Of a stretch of DNA of 64,000 bases, positions 46,101 through 58,100 are shown one piece after another (within the stretch, counting starts at the first letter, position 1; the number at the start of each line of letters is the position of its first letter). A program made the position numbers and the translations under genes. The notes under the pieces are model-generated. The model worked only from the letters and a program-made list of their open reading frames with translations. It was not told where the DNA came from and did not search any database. Origin of the DNA: Trichostrongylus colubriformis (Eukaryota > Nematoda > Chromadorea > Rhabditida > Trichostrongylidae); the NCBI GenBank assembly GCA_963978905.1, contig OZ022257.1, forward strand, positions 13,969,664-14,033,663, read 5' to 3'.

Positions 46101-49100
46101 TTGGATATGTGAGAGTTTCGCAAGACATTTGTACTTCTCGGACAGGAGTCCTCCTTGTGGGAGACCAGCGGCTGGGTTGCAGTACGGTCGACATTGCTCA
46201 TAGCCGGGCTCGAACACGTTGTAGGCTTCACAACAAGCCGTGGCATCCTCGTACCCAGAGGCGCATACCATAATGTCGGCCATTTTACTCAACGGACATC
46301 GTCCAGTCAATACTGCCAGTTGCATCTGAAAGCTGTCCTCATAAGTGTGAAGATCTCAGTAGCGGAATTCCTTCCATTGAAATTTGCGTATTTTTGGTCG
46401 GTATATAATATTACAGGAATCGGTAACTAAGGCTGAAGTCTTCATAATAGAGCTTGTGGTCTATATGTTACAAATTAAGACGAATTGTTACCAGTTTTGG
46501 ATCTATCTGAAGATTGAGATCGACTTCTTTATGACCATTTATTTAGTTTATTACCACATTTGTTTTTAAATTATATTTATATTGTATTTTTTTTCCTGAT
46601 CTATCTATGTTGGCTTCAGAATGGAGGCAAAAAAATTTGTTCAAGGTGAGGTGTTAAGGCCCTAGTTAGGTCGTGGGGTGTGGCATTCAATTCGGTTTCA
46701 CATCGCGACGCCGTTGTGTGAAGAATGGGATTATTAACACCCAGGAAGGGTTGCGGTTGACTTTTATGAAGGGGTACGTAATTGTGAGCCCTCACCCAAA
46801 AACCGAATTCTATTCACACCCCTTCTGCAGTGAAGACATGAAATTTCTAATTAAACAAAAAATATTTCAATTGAATGAGTGATAATCCCTTCAATTTACC
46901 CTGGGTTTGTTCTGTGGGATAACTGATCCTTCCCTGCCATCCCTCTCTTCTCACCATCCTCAGCTTCCCTCTGTCCTCCCAAATTGTGCCACTCTTCTGC
47001 GATTCGGTAGCAACAGAACGAGAAGATTATCCCGTGGCATTTCTGTCTATCCGTTTTTGTTTCTCGTTGTGACTCTGTTTTGGACGATCTTGTCCGCTGA
47101 TGGGCTGGTTGTTCAAGTTGACTATCGCGAAGATAATGAAGCAGAATAATGGGAACGAAAAGTGGAAAACCCATGATTTTCTCATCACCAAACGTGTAAG
47201 AGGCCGCATATGGCAATATTTTGTTTGGATATAAGGAATTGTATCACTTGGAAATGATAGTTCAGTAATGAATCTGGTATCGGACATATGAAAAATATGG
47301 GAGATTGAAAAGATCGTCATGGATGCCTTTTTAAGCAAATTGACACTGATCACTGCTGCACACACGGTTTCAGAGGAAAAAGGACGAGGGTGTGCTACAT
47401 AGTTGTCACTTATGAGACATATGGCGAGTATTCTGCCAGGCTCTGAAGGAGTAGCAAGCACTACCGATGACAGTTGGCTCAAATCCGCCCATTAGCTGGC
47501 AATTTAAGAATTATTCCCTATCCTGAAGAATAGTTACATACCGTAGCCAAAGGAGCATCGTAGTTGCAAAGAGGCGTACATCCGTCTCCAAGTCTGGCAC
47601 AACAACTGTTGAAACGTTCATTTGCTTGTTGCTTTGTAATACATGGTAACCAACCGGGTTGGCGAGGGCACTGCAAGAATTTCTATCGATTCCTAATACT
47701 CTTAGGAACATGATGCATGTATTACCTGGTGTGGAGGAACTGCAGGTACAGCACCTTTACCGTCCACATACTTGTGCACATTAATTGGGGCGGCATCTAT
47801 ACTCGATGAAATAGGTGTTCTTGGAAGAGGATTCAACGGCTGGAATTTGTTGTTTCGATTGGAAAGACTAGTGGAAAATTAGCATTGGTCTATAATGAGT
47901 AAGCATTTTATGGAACGTGGCGTGCAAGTAAACAAATAAATTTGGAAACTTAAATTTTGTGGCTCTTCATGACAGATTGTGTTTTGAACTATGAACTCTT
48001 CTTGCTGCGTTTCTCCTCGAATTTACTGCTGTTTGTTGCTATATCTTTTGTTTTACGGGTATCTGGGTTGCCACTGCTACTTTCAAATGTGCTAATGACT
48101 AAAGCGCAGTAGCTTAACCCGCTCTGTCATACATTTATGGCCCTCGAGTTCAATTCGCGGAACTTAGGTCCAAATCCAGCCTAACCCGTTCGACCTTGAA
48201 ACCTCTTCGGAGATTTGTTAGTATTGAATGGGTTCAATTGGAAAATGGCAGTCCAGTGGCCCGCTCCATACTTTTGGGGTGAGGTTGGGCACTCTCACTG
48301 TCGATTCAACTGCCTGTGCGATTCGGTATGATGGTTAGGTGCGTGGCCCATCAGTTTCACTTAAATTGATGACGAAACATAGGAGTTACCGACCTGTTGC
48401 TGGTAACGTGGTTGTTGAGCTTGAGGCTGGTTGACGCGATATGTTTGTGCTTGTTGTTGGTTGGCTTGCTTAAAAGTTCCCTTTGCAAAGATAACTGTAT
48501 ACGATAGAATATTATTTGATTGTAAACAAAAGCATAAAAGCTGATCCCGAAAATGAAGAAGGTACATGTGCATTCGATATACCTGTGGAACTCTCTGTTG
48601 CTGTGGGAGATTGTAGTTAGTGTTCTGCTGGCCGTAAACGTTTTGATACTGTTGTTGACCCGCAGCAGGGATGTGTGGTTGTTGCTGTTGTTGCTGTTGT
48701 TGTTGTTGTTGGCCGGGGTATGATTGCATATTTGGATGAGTCTGCTGGTTGTAGTTGCCTTGATACTGTTGATCGTATTGGAGTTGCTGTGGTTGGCCGA
48801 AGAAAGACCCCTGTGCAGGTTGTAGTGATTGCTGACTGGTCACTGGTGTCACTCCGAAACCAGGTTGTAGTGGTGCGAACGGAAAAGGAGTCGTTGAGAC
48901 CTGAATGAAATTACTTCTCTAAAGCTTTTCTATAGATTGAGTCGATCAAATGTAAGACAATCATTTTTAGTTATATGTATTTTGTGATACGTACCGGTTG
49001 TCCAAGTTGTGACATTGCTCCAAAGTTGAAGAGACCAAGGGGATCGAGTAGTGAGGTTGTGCTGCCTGTACCCGTCTGAATAATAAAAGCTATTACTAAT

Positions 49101-52100
49101 AGATACAACATAAGTACTACGAGATTTCTTGGATGACAGAAAGCCCGATAAGGTTGTACGAAATCTCACCGCCAAAGGAGCCTAAACTTAGAAGGGAACG
49201 GTTAATGACATGGACAAAAGGTGTACTGTTGAAATGTTCGATGGGGGGGAACTTCGAGGAATAGGTTCTTGAGAAGTTCTTGCCCACTCGCTGTATCAAA
49301 TGTGGTTACGCTTAATAACCTGCCTGGACTATCAGTGTCGCTTTCATTATTAATGTTTTTGTATCATAGTTATCATTCACCACTCACCCTTTGCTTCGTG
49401 GCGGTTTAAGTGGGCTTGGTCTTTGGAATGGGCGTGATTTTGGAGTGATATGGGTCGTTTAGGCTACTTGTGACCTTGAATAGTGGGAGCAATGTAGAGG
49501 GGTTGATCGGCATTTATAAAAGGGAGTAACGAAACCAAAATAAATTTAATTAGTTTGAATATTTATGATATTGTGAAGAATATATCCAAGTAGAATTACC
49601 TGTTGTATAGGAGGCTGGAAAAGGCTCATCAGTGGTGAAGCTGCTGGTTGTGGAGGATATTGAAGAGTGGATGTCTGACTTGGTTGTGCCGCCTGTTGCT
49701 GATAAGCGGCTGGTTGTGCGAATGTGGCAGTGGGTTGTGAATAAGGATTCTGATTTGTGTTGTAGTACGGTGTTTGTACAGGTGCAGGAATTTGGAACTG
49801 TTGCAACGAAGGGAATCCACCCTGGGCGCCGTTGTTATTGTATTCTGAAAGCGGTTGAGCTAGATCAGCTGGTCGTTGTGCGAGTTGAGTGTTGATATCG
49901 GTTGGTCGAAGTGCAGGTAAAAGCGGTGCCAACGTGGACACACCCGTTGTGTACTGTTGCTGCTGTTGCTGTGGGTATTGGATGAGCGGCACTTGAGTTT
50001 GAGGAGCTGCCAGTTGTACGTTGTGATAGGGTTGTTGGAAACGTACTTCCCTGGGTGCCTAAAAGAATATTTGAAATTTTCGGAAACTGAGGAAATAATG
50101 TCCTAAAATCATGACACCTGTGACAGTGTTTCTGTAGTCACACCAGCTTGTTTAGGAGCACTGACCCCAAAAGGAGACTTCCTCACTGAATTCTGCAGTT
50201 TTATTCCCTCATACAATTCTTTATTGCCTTGTTGGTAATTTCCGAGGGATAATCGGTTGTCTTGTTGGTAGTATTTTACTTCATTCGTCTGAACAGAAGA
50301 AGTTGTAAGAGATATCGTCAAAACTGGGAAGAATAGACAAATCTTACTCCGGTAATCGTTTTCGGACAAGCATCACAGGTTTTTTGACACATTTTGGCAA
50401 TAAAAATCACTTCACAATGGCTACATCGTGCTCGTTCACATGATGGTAAATCGGCAATTGAAGTTCCCAATAATGCGACCAGAACCCATAACGTCTTCAT
50501 ACCCTGCAATTGCTATGCTGTTTGCTGAAATGGCATTAATGAAACGACATTGCGATTGATATGGAATGGACGTAGATGGGTTTGATGACTGTGGAAATGA
50601 GTTGATATCAATTGATAAAGGTCTGAATAAGGTTTGGAAGTTCTGCCTCCGTCTATATTTTCTGCTTAGGCTACCGCTCAAAAAGGTACTGCCTTCAAAA
50701 AATTCATCAATTATTATAGTTCTAGTGTCTGTTTATTGTTCCAAAAATGCAGGTTTACATCGTTATTTAACTATTGCTATTATTAATATCAACACTATAA
50801 TAATAATTACTTTATCGTTATTGTCGTTGTTATTATCATTTAGAAAATTATCATTATCATTTATTTTTGAAGCAACAGAGGCTATCATTGTCTTTTTTCA
50901 TTATCATATTATCTGTTTAATATTATAACTATTAAACAAATAAAAAGGATGAAGTTTCGGACGTTAGTCAATCCTTTGTTGGGATGCGCCGCGCATTCTA
51001 GTTCCATTTAGAATCGTGGTGAGAGGTGAATGCGATTTGACCTACACAGTGGCTTATCGGGCCATCCGATGTGCAAGACCGTGCTTTTGTCCTCCTGGAG
51101 AGTTTGGTACCCATTCACCCAGCTTAACGGGATGGAAGCCTCAGTTGTACTGGACGGGCATTGTTGCGAAATTTGACCCCGCACTATGAAAGACAGAGAA
51201 AGCTAGAGTATGCGTCACCTGTCATTACCTCACTACTCTTATAAGATTTGAATAAGGTCGGTAACATATTTTCTATATCATTTTGGCATACTTTACATAT
51301 CATTTTATTTCATCAAACATGAAAACTTGATGCTATTCACGAATGGCTGCCTTGTAATTTGTGGCTTGTAAAGGAGATTGATGGGCATCAGTGTAAGGTG
51401 TGGTGCGTGTTAGTGCTGTTTCGGATGGGTTGTCCAAGATGGCTTGAACAGGGTTTATATTCACGAGTCTATACTTGGAGTATGGCATACTCTATGCGGA
51501 GTGCTATTGATCTTCCGAAAGCGTGCCAGTGGGAGTCTCGAAGATCCAGGAATCATTGAGGAATTTATGACATGAGTTGCATAATTGGAAAGAAGATATG
51601 AAATGAGGTGAAGAAGATTCGCTTCAAGCCGGTTGAACCGGTCACTTTCTGCATTGTATGGCGTCAAAAAGCAATTATGCGGAGATACTTCGTTGCTTTG
51701 AAGGGGTACTATGGCAATTACGTACGTCATGCATTGTCACAATGCACGACCAGAATAGCAAAGATGCGAAAAGAATTGACTGGACGATGGTCAGTTCGAA
51801 AGAATACTTGAGGAGGTGAACATAGAGCATAAGCTGAAAGACTTGTTTCGAGATTGCTTGGATGTAGTGCGTGGTATGGGAGACGATCGTCTCAAGGAAG
51901 ACCTGTTCTATTCCCGCCTGTCGCCACACGCACACAATCTCGTTCTCGATCCTTTCGGAGATCGAATATGACCAAGGAACGACCCACCGCTTGTGATTTC
52001 TCTCGCGACCGCTATCCGCTTCCGGCATCGATAATTTCTTTCACGATCTCGACACAACGCGCAAAACGATATCTCGCTTTGATGGAATACTTGCGATTTG

Positions 52101-55100
52101 TTTCTCAAAAAAGTGAGAGTCGTGACCCTTTGAAAATTTTTTTGTGATGGTTGGTGAGATCCCGTCTTTGTATGTGCTGCTTTTCGTTCAAGTTTCGAGA
52201 GTGAGTGTTTATTTTGGATCGAAATTTTTTTGAAAGATTTGTGGCGATGAATTATTGCAGCTGGTGTATAGCGCAAAACAATGAATCATCCATGGAAGTA
52301 TGAGTGCAGCTGGTGTATAGCGCAAAGACTCATTGAATCATCCATGAAAGAGTTTCCCTTATTTCTACACACTTGTGTTAGGCTTCTTTACTGCTGACCG
52401 CCTGTAAACTTTCACTTAAAAAAAAAACAAAATTCTACAGAGATACAGTACTTCGAAGTTTCGTTGATGCAGGGTACTTTGCGGGACGAGGTGGGTTATC
52501 CTTTAAAATAGAAGGGTGCGGTCACCACATGCTCGAGACGCTATGCGGGAATTAAACTTAGATCAGTGATCTTAAAGACACACTTCGCGATCGGATTTAC
52601 CTTCTTGGAGCAGTAGATCCTTGAGTAACTAGTCAGGCTGTATCTTTTCCGCGTCGCCACCGTGCTCTATCACGGCATTAAACCTGCTCGAACCCCCCTT
52701 GACGCCACCCACTTGAGCTCCCTTATTGGTCAACTGAGCAAAATGGGCGGGATCGGAGTGGATTCGAGCAGATGTAGCACCGTGATAGCGCATCGTGGCA
52801 ACGCGGAAAAGATGTAGCCTAACTGGTCACCCAAGGATCTATTGCTCCAGGAAGGTAAGTCGACCCATCTGATTATCTCGAAATGTGCCTTTGAGAAGTG
52901 AGAGCTTCTGCACCTTCCTGTGCTTCGCCCCACAGCCCTCATGGCCCTTCCCACGATATCCACATCGACGAACCCTGAGGTGATGTATCTCTGCCGGATT
53001 TTGGATTTTTTTTCGTGAAACTTCACATGGGGCTCGTAATGAGCATTTACAACATAATAGTTTGAGAAAAAGAAAAGCTCAAAAGCCCTTGAACAATTTT
53101 TCGGGATGTCTCTTATTTTTGTAGTTTCCTGATTCCAGAGATAGTGGGATGAAACGAAGAAATTCTATCTTATGTGTGAAGATACTGCAAATACTGAAGT
53201 AAAAAGGTTATACGTTTGCTCACACTCGCGTCAAAAAGGTGGAAGCGTAGGTGGAAGCGTAAACAAATGTTTACGAGATTTGAGTTGAAGCTCGGTGCCA
53301 GTCGAAGCAATTGTTTGCCTGTTAGCTTTTTGTTTTCACGACTTATCACTATCAACGAGGTGATGATAATGTTATTGTTGGCATGAATGGTAGATGTGCT
53401 AGATGTCACCATCACGGTCAGGAGGCCAATGAAGCCTTTCGTTCTGCAGGGTCGGCTAAATGCTACCATATTATGCCTGGAAATAGGAACAGCTGTGAAT
53501 ACTGTATCATTCAATGAGAATTCAATAGGCGCAGAATTTCTGCCTGAAAATGGAGTGCATGGCGCATCACAGAAGGAAGCTAAGCTCTATTAATAGGTAT
53601 GCACTGAGAAAAGCCAGTTTCCGCGGAAACGACAGAGCCAGATCAGATTCCTGCCAGAGGAAGTGCTGGGCAATAAGATCTATGCAAAAAGAGGAAAAAT
53701 GCTATGAGACAGATGATTCTGTGGAATTGCTGCATGTGACATGGTCGTGAAGGCTGTGCAACAGTTTTTCAGTTACGAAGGCGGATTGACACAGTCTCAA
53801 ACGACTGTATCTTTCGGTTCGGTTCAGTTTTCCAGGTGTTCAGTGATGAAGGACTGGTCTGATAGGTGCGACTCTAAAACCTTAATTGCATGTGTCAACG
53901 CTTACAAGGATTAGAGTCATGCTGCAAACAGAAGGGCTATGATTGTCCTGTCAAGCTTGGGTTCGCATATGCATTGTCACATAAAATTTGATAAGAGAGG
54001 CTATCTTTCATAGAGGAATACTTAGTGCGATGATTTGAGTCTTACAAGCGAGTGCGAGTGGTCCGCAATGCAGAAGTATATGGTGAAATTTGCCGCGAAA
54101 GGCGCTCGAAGCGACGTAGGCAACGCGAAAGCCGCCTGCACACGTCACGTCTTCAAGTGAGCAACACGCATCGCAGATCCACGCGGCGCCGATGATACAT
54201 CATTAACGCCAGATGTGGGGAAATATGTCCGTGGGTAAGACCAGCTTAGCAGTAGGAAACCCAATTTATGGATTTTCGGTTATTTCGGTGTCTTTTTTCC
54301 TGTTGAAAGATAACTCTGGATTAGTACAATTATCTACAGTAGCGCTCGAAAGTCCTCTGCCAAATACTTTTTGTCATAACTTTTTTTCAATTGACCAAAT
54401 TTGACAAAATTTCAATATGCGGTGCCCAAACCAACGTCAACATTTCCTTATACTTGGGTGCCTCTTGACTCTTTTCATGGTGTTTCACAAGAATGTACTA
54501 CAAAACGATCGAAAATTAAGCAAAAGCTTGGTCAAGAAAAACGGCTTTCTTTACAAAAATAAAACTAGCAAGCCTTAGAAAACATCAGCATTTTGTAGGA
54601 GAACCACGACTTTGAGGACAGCGGCACAGCGGGACGGCATAGGGATGGCACTCCAAAAACAAAAAACGCATTTAACCACGTAACTCACGCCGTTGAGCGC
54701 CAAAAAAGTATATTTAGTATGCAGTGTCTCCAAGTACAACATACTGAAATTTCTCTTAGATCGGTCCAGTCGCAAAAAGTTACAAATTAAAAACCCAAGT
54801 GAAAAACCATTTGGCCGAATACTTTTGAGCGCTACTGTGAGCGCCTATTCGCTTTCTAGTGAGCTTCTCGTTGCCGATAAGACGGCACGTAAAAGGAGGG
54901 GGATATGAAGCAACCGACTAAGGTGAGGTGGACAGTTTAACCTGTGCAGGAGCTTAACGCTTGATCCCGGCTTTACTCCTAAACCACACTTTTGACCGCT
55001 TTCGCTATTCAGTTCAGAAGAAAAGACTACCATTATTTGTCTAAGGTCATCAGAGGACTAATTGCAACAATCACACATAAAGTCTGTGCGAAATAAATAA

Positions 55101-58100
55101 TAAAATGAGAAAGTCATTGTGTCTTATGAGATCTGAATAGCTCGAATATGGCTTCATTGTTGGCTAGCTTCATTACATGCAATGGGAAACTCGTTCATCT
55201 GTCAACCCATCCAGTTATGTTTTTGAGGTAATTATGTAGGCTATGCTTTGCGCAATATGCCGTTCAATGTCTTACTACCGTCTGTAATAGCTTTACATCA
55301 CAATTATCATATTGGCCATACTTGAACACCTTAATGTTTCCTGTGCGAGCCTTGCAACGTAATTCACTGCGAGCGCATTTTTTAAATGTTGACCTCATTT
55401 TCCTGGGAAGAATAGCTGTGTTTGTATGTCACGATATTGTATTTGGTAGTTTTACAAGTACGTCACGACAGTGTGTGTTTTTACGGGATGGCGTATGTGA
55501 ATGAGTACTATCTTAAGGGCGTCCCTTGCAATAGTCTGCTTCTCTTTTGGGAGCAGTAGATCCTTGACTAATTCTTCTAGTCTCAAGGTTGCACCCTTTT
55601 CGCGCCACGGCGGTGCACATCCCCCTTAAGTTGTGCTAGCCCCGCCCAGTTAACCTAAATGGGTGTGGCTAGCGTGGTTTCGAGCTGATGTAGCGCCCTG
55701 GTGGTACGGTGGCAACGGATCTACTATCCCAAGAAGGTAAGCCGACTACTTTAATCACTGTTTTTGATAGAATTTAAATGATTTGCAAGGCTAAGATTAC
55801 AAAGACAATAAGGTGTTAAGAGAATCGATTTCTAAAATGTAAGGTAGCGAGTGATAAGGCAGCTATGGCGATAATCAGAAAATCCGTCATTCTATGCAAT
55901 GAATGCTAGAAGTAACTGGAGAATTATACCTTTCATTTTATCACAGCCACTCAGCCGACATTAATTACTACAGTAAACAGCAGTCTGAAACTGCGCTCTT
56001 TTGAACGTCGCAATTCTTTTTGTGACCAGCATTTGGCTGCAGTCGTTTTGTCAGTAAAATTCGTTCATCATAAAAGCCGGGCTTGCAAAGCTTTGCGGTC
56101 ACAAATTCTCTTAGCTCTATTCAGAGAAAGACGCTTGTGCGTGTGGAGAAAATTCACAAGGGTCACGAAAAAAGTTATTACCAGGTTAATCACTCTACCA
56201 TATGCACGCACACGAACTTCACTCAAATTCGCAAAGTCGTTCACAAGTATGTTTCACACATAAAGAGAGGAAGTGTGGTAGGAGGAGAAAATCAAGGAAA
56301 AAACTGTCCAACGACTTCGACTAAAGAAAGGTGGGGAAAAGAACACTCAATCCGGACACGTTTCAAAAATTTCTTCCTGATAGCAATTTCTTAGCTATGA
56401 AACGATGGAAGGTTAGCAAGGGCGTGGGCGTGTATAAAATTCGAACTGCGCCCGCGTAATAGGCTTTTACTTATTATGTTGTAAGAAAATTTTCGCACAA
56501 TTTTTGTCACTTTCTTTTTCTTATCTGACGTTTACCTCGAAAATAAGACCTGAATTTTAAGAAAAAATTTTTTGCTCATATTTTCCATTCATTTAGAGGC
56601 ATATTTAGAATACAATATTATGAAAATTTAAAGGTATGAGAAAATAAAATAAAATATTGGTTTGAATCTCCGTATCGTGACATTGATTGACATTCCCGTC
56701 GTTCGCGATAGGGCCTAGCGCTAGTCGTGGTGAAGGAGCAAGCGAGGTCCATGTTGAAAAATTCCTCATTTTTATCGCACGCGTAAAAATGGGAGCCAGA
56801 CGAACTCAATATTACTGTATGCCCTCATAACGTATCTTTGCCCACATTAGTTTCTGGAAATTTCCAAAAAGAATCAGGAAAAATATCGCAGCAATTGTTC
56901 TACAACCTGATATTTCAAAGATACGTAAGAGCACATGATGCTCTGAAAATTTGGTGGTATGATGAAATATTTAGATTGAAATGAGGTTTCTCTGTTTTGT
57001 TTACTTTCGTTACGATACGCCATGTACTTGACCTCAATGAGGCAATGGATTGTTTGCTCGATAGTGTTGTAACAATTGCTTCCTCGGAACCAAAAAGTTC
57101 AGAAAGATGGGGAATGCAGTGGTACTTTCTCCTGGTTCTCCGGCGTCATCGACCTTGGTCACCTGTGGATGAAAATAGCGCAATGGCGTTATATAATCCA
57201 ATTAAGTAGCGCCATCCAGTATTTGAGATCCCCGAAGCTATTCAGGCCTTATTATTCCCTCAGGTCCCTACAGGCTATTCGCTTGTCTTTCTAGTCCTGA
57301 AGAATTTTCTACAGTCTGTTAACGGTACCATACTTGCCTGAGAGCATGAAAAGGCTGACTCGAACCTTGGTTAACTCAGGATTCAGTTGTATAGGACATG
57401 TTCAGGTTCAAATACATATGCAACCTTGAGTGGATGTAGAATGCATGGAACTTTTACTACCTTATCATTGCCGAACAACGGTTTTGTCGGGCTCATGCTA
57501 TAGCATGGTTCGCTAACGATCAGTGCAAAAAGGCCGTAGCAGCGTTTTCTAGTTCTCGAACCAAAGAGTACGGTTGAGTTACTTCATTGGCAAGTGACTT
57601 GAGAGAATTGTCATGGACAAATTGTTGAAAGAAGGAAAGAAAAAATGAGCGTAGATTTAAGGAAAATGTTACGAAGTTATTTTACATTGACGGGTAGATT
57701 GAGAAGGGCCTATGAAGAATTTTGCAGTGTTCACATCGCGATTGGGTGTCTTTGTGGAAGAGTCAAGGACCACAAAGTTGCATAGATGGTATGTGGAGAG
57801 GTGTGGTGCATAGCGACAAAATGGGTCAGTGTGTATGAGAAAACGCCTAGTCATTCTACGATCCTGTTGGTCGAATCGAGGAGACAGAAGACTGGCGCAA
57901 CGTGATCCTCCCCCCCCCCTGCCCCCATCCGTACACGTTCTTTGAACATGTCGTGTACCTGCTGTGGACCAATGATCTGCTGCGGCTTTCTATCGTTTCA
58001 TCTGAGGTGGAATAGCCGGACAGTGCGATCCGGTTAAGTTCGCGATGATGAAAGGACGTAAACAAAACGATGAATGCCAATAAAGGGTTCTTGAGCGCTG

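Noticed and set aside
47027..47482. 151-codon minus-strand frame between the DB exons
   Set aside because: It lacks the expected second half of the DB module, which is found at 46071-46325 in phase with the exon at 47542-47670.
48361..48583. Read-through extension of the Gln-rich frame between exons 5 and 6
   Set aside because: It crosses a 102-nt intron with a GTATAT donor; the inserted residues are hydrophobic and unlike the Gln-rich flanks.
51359..52276. Several 60-120 codon frames between the nested gene and 52.3 kb
   Set aside because: No motif or consistent splicing; probably spacer within the RICTOR intron.
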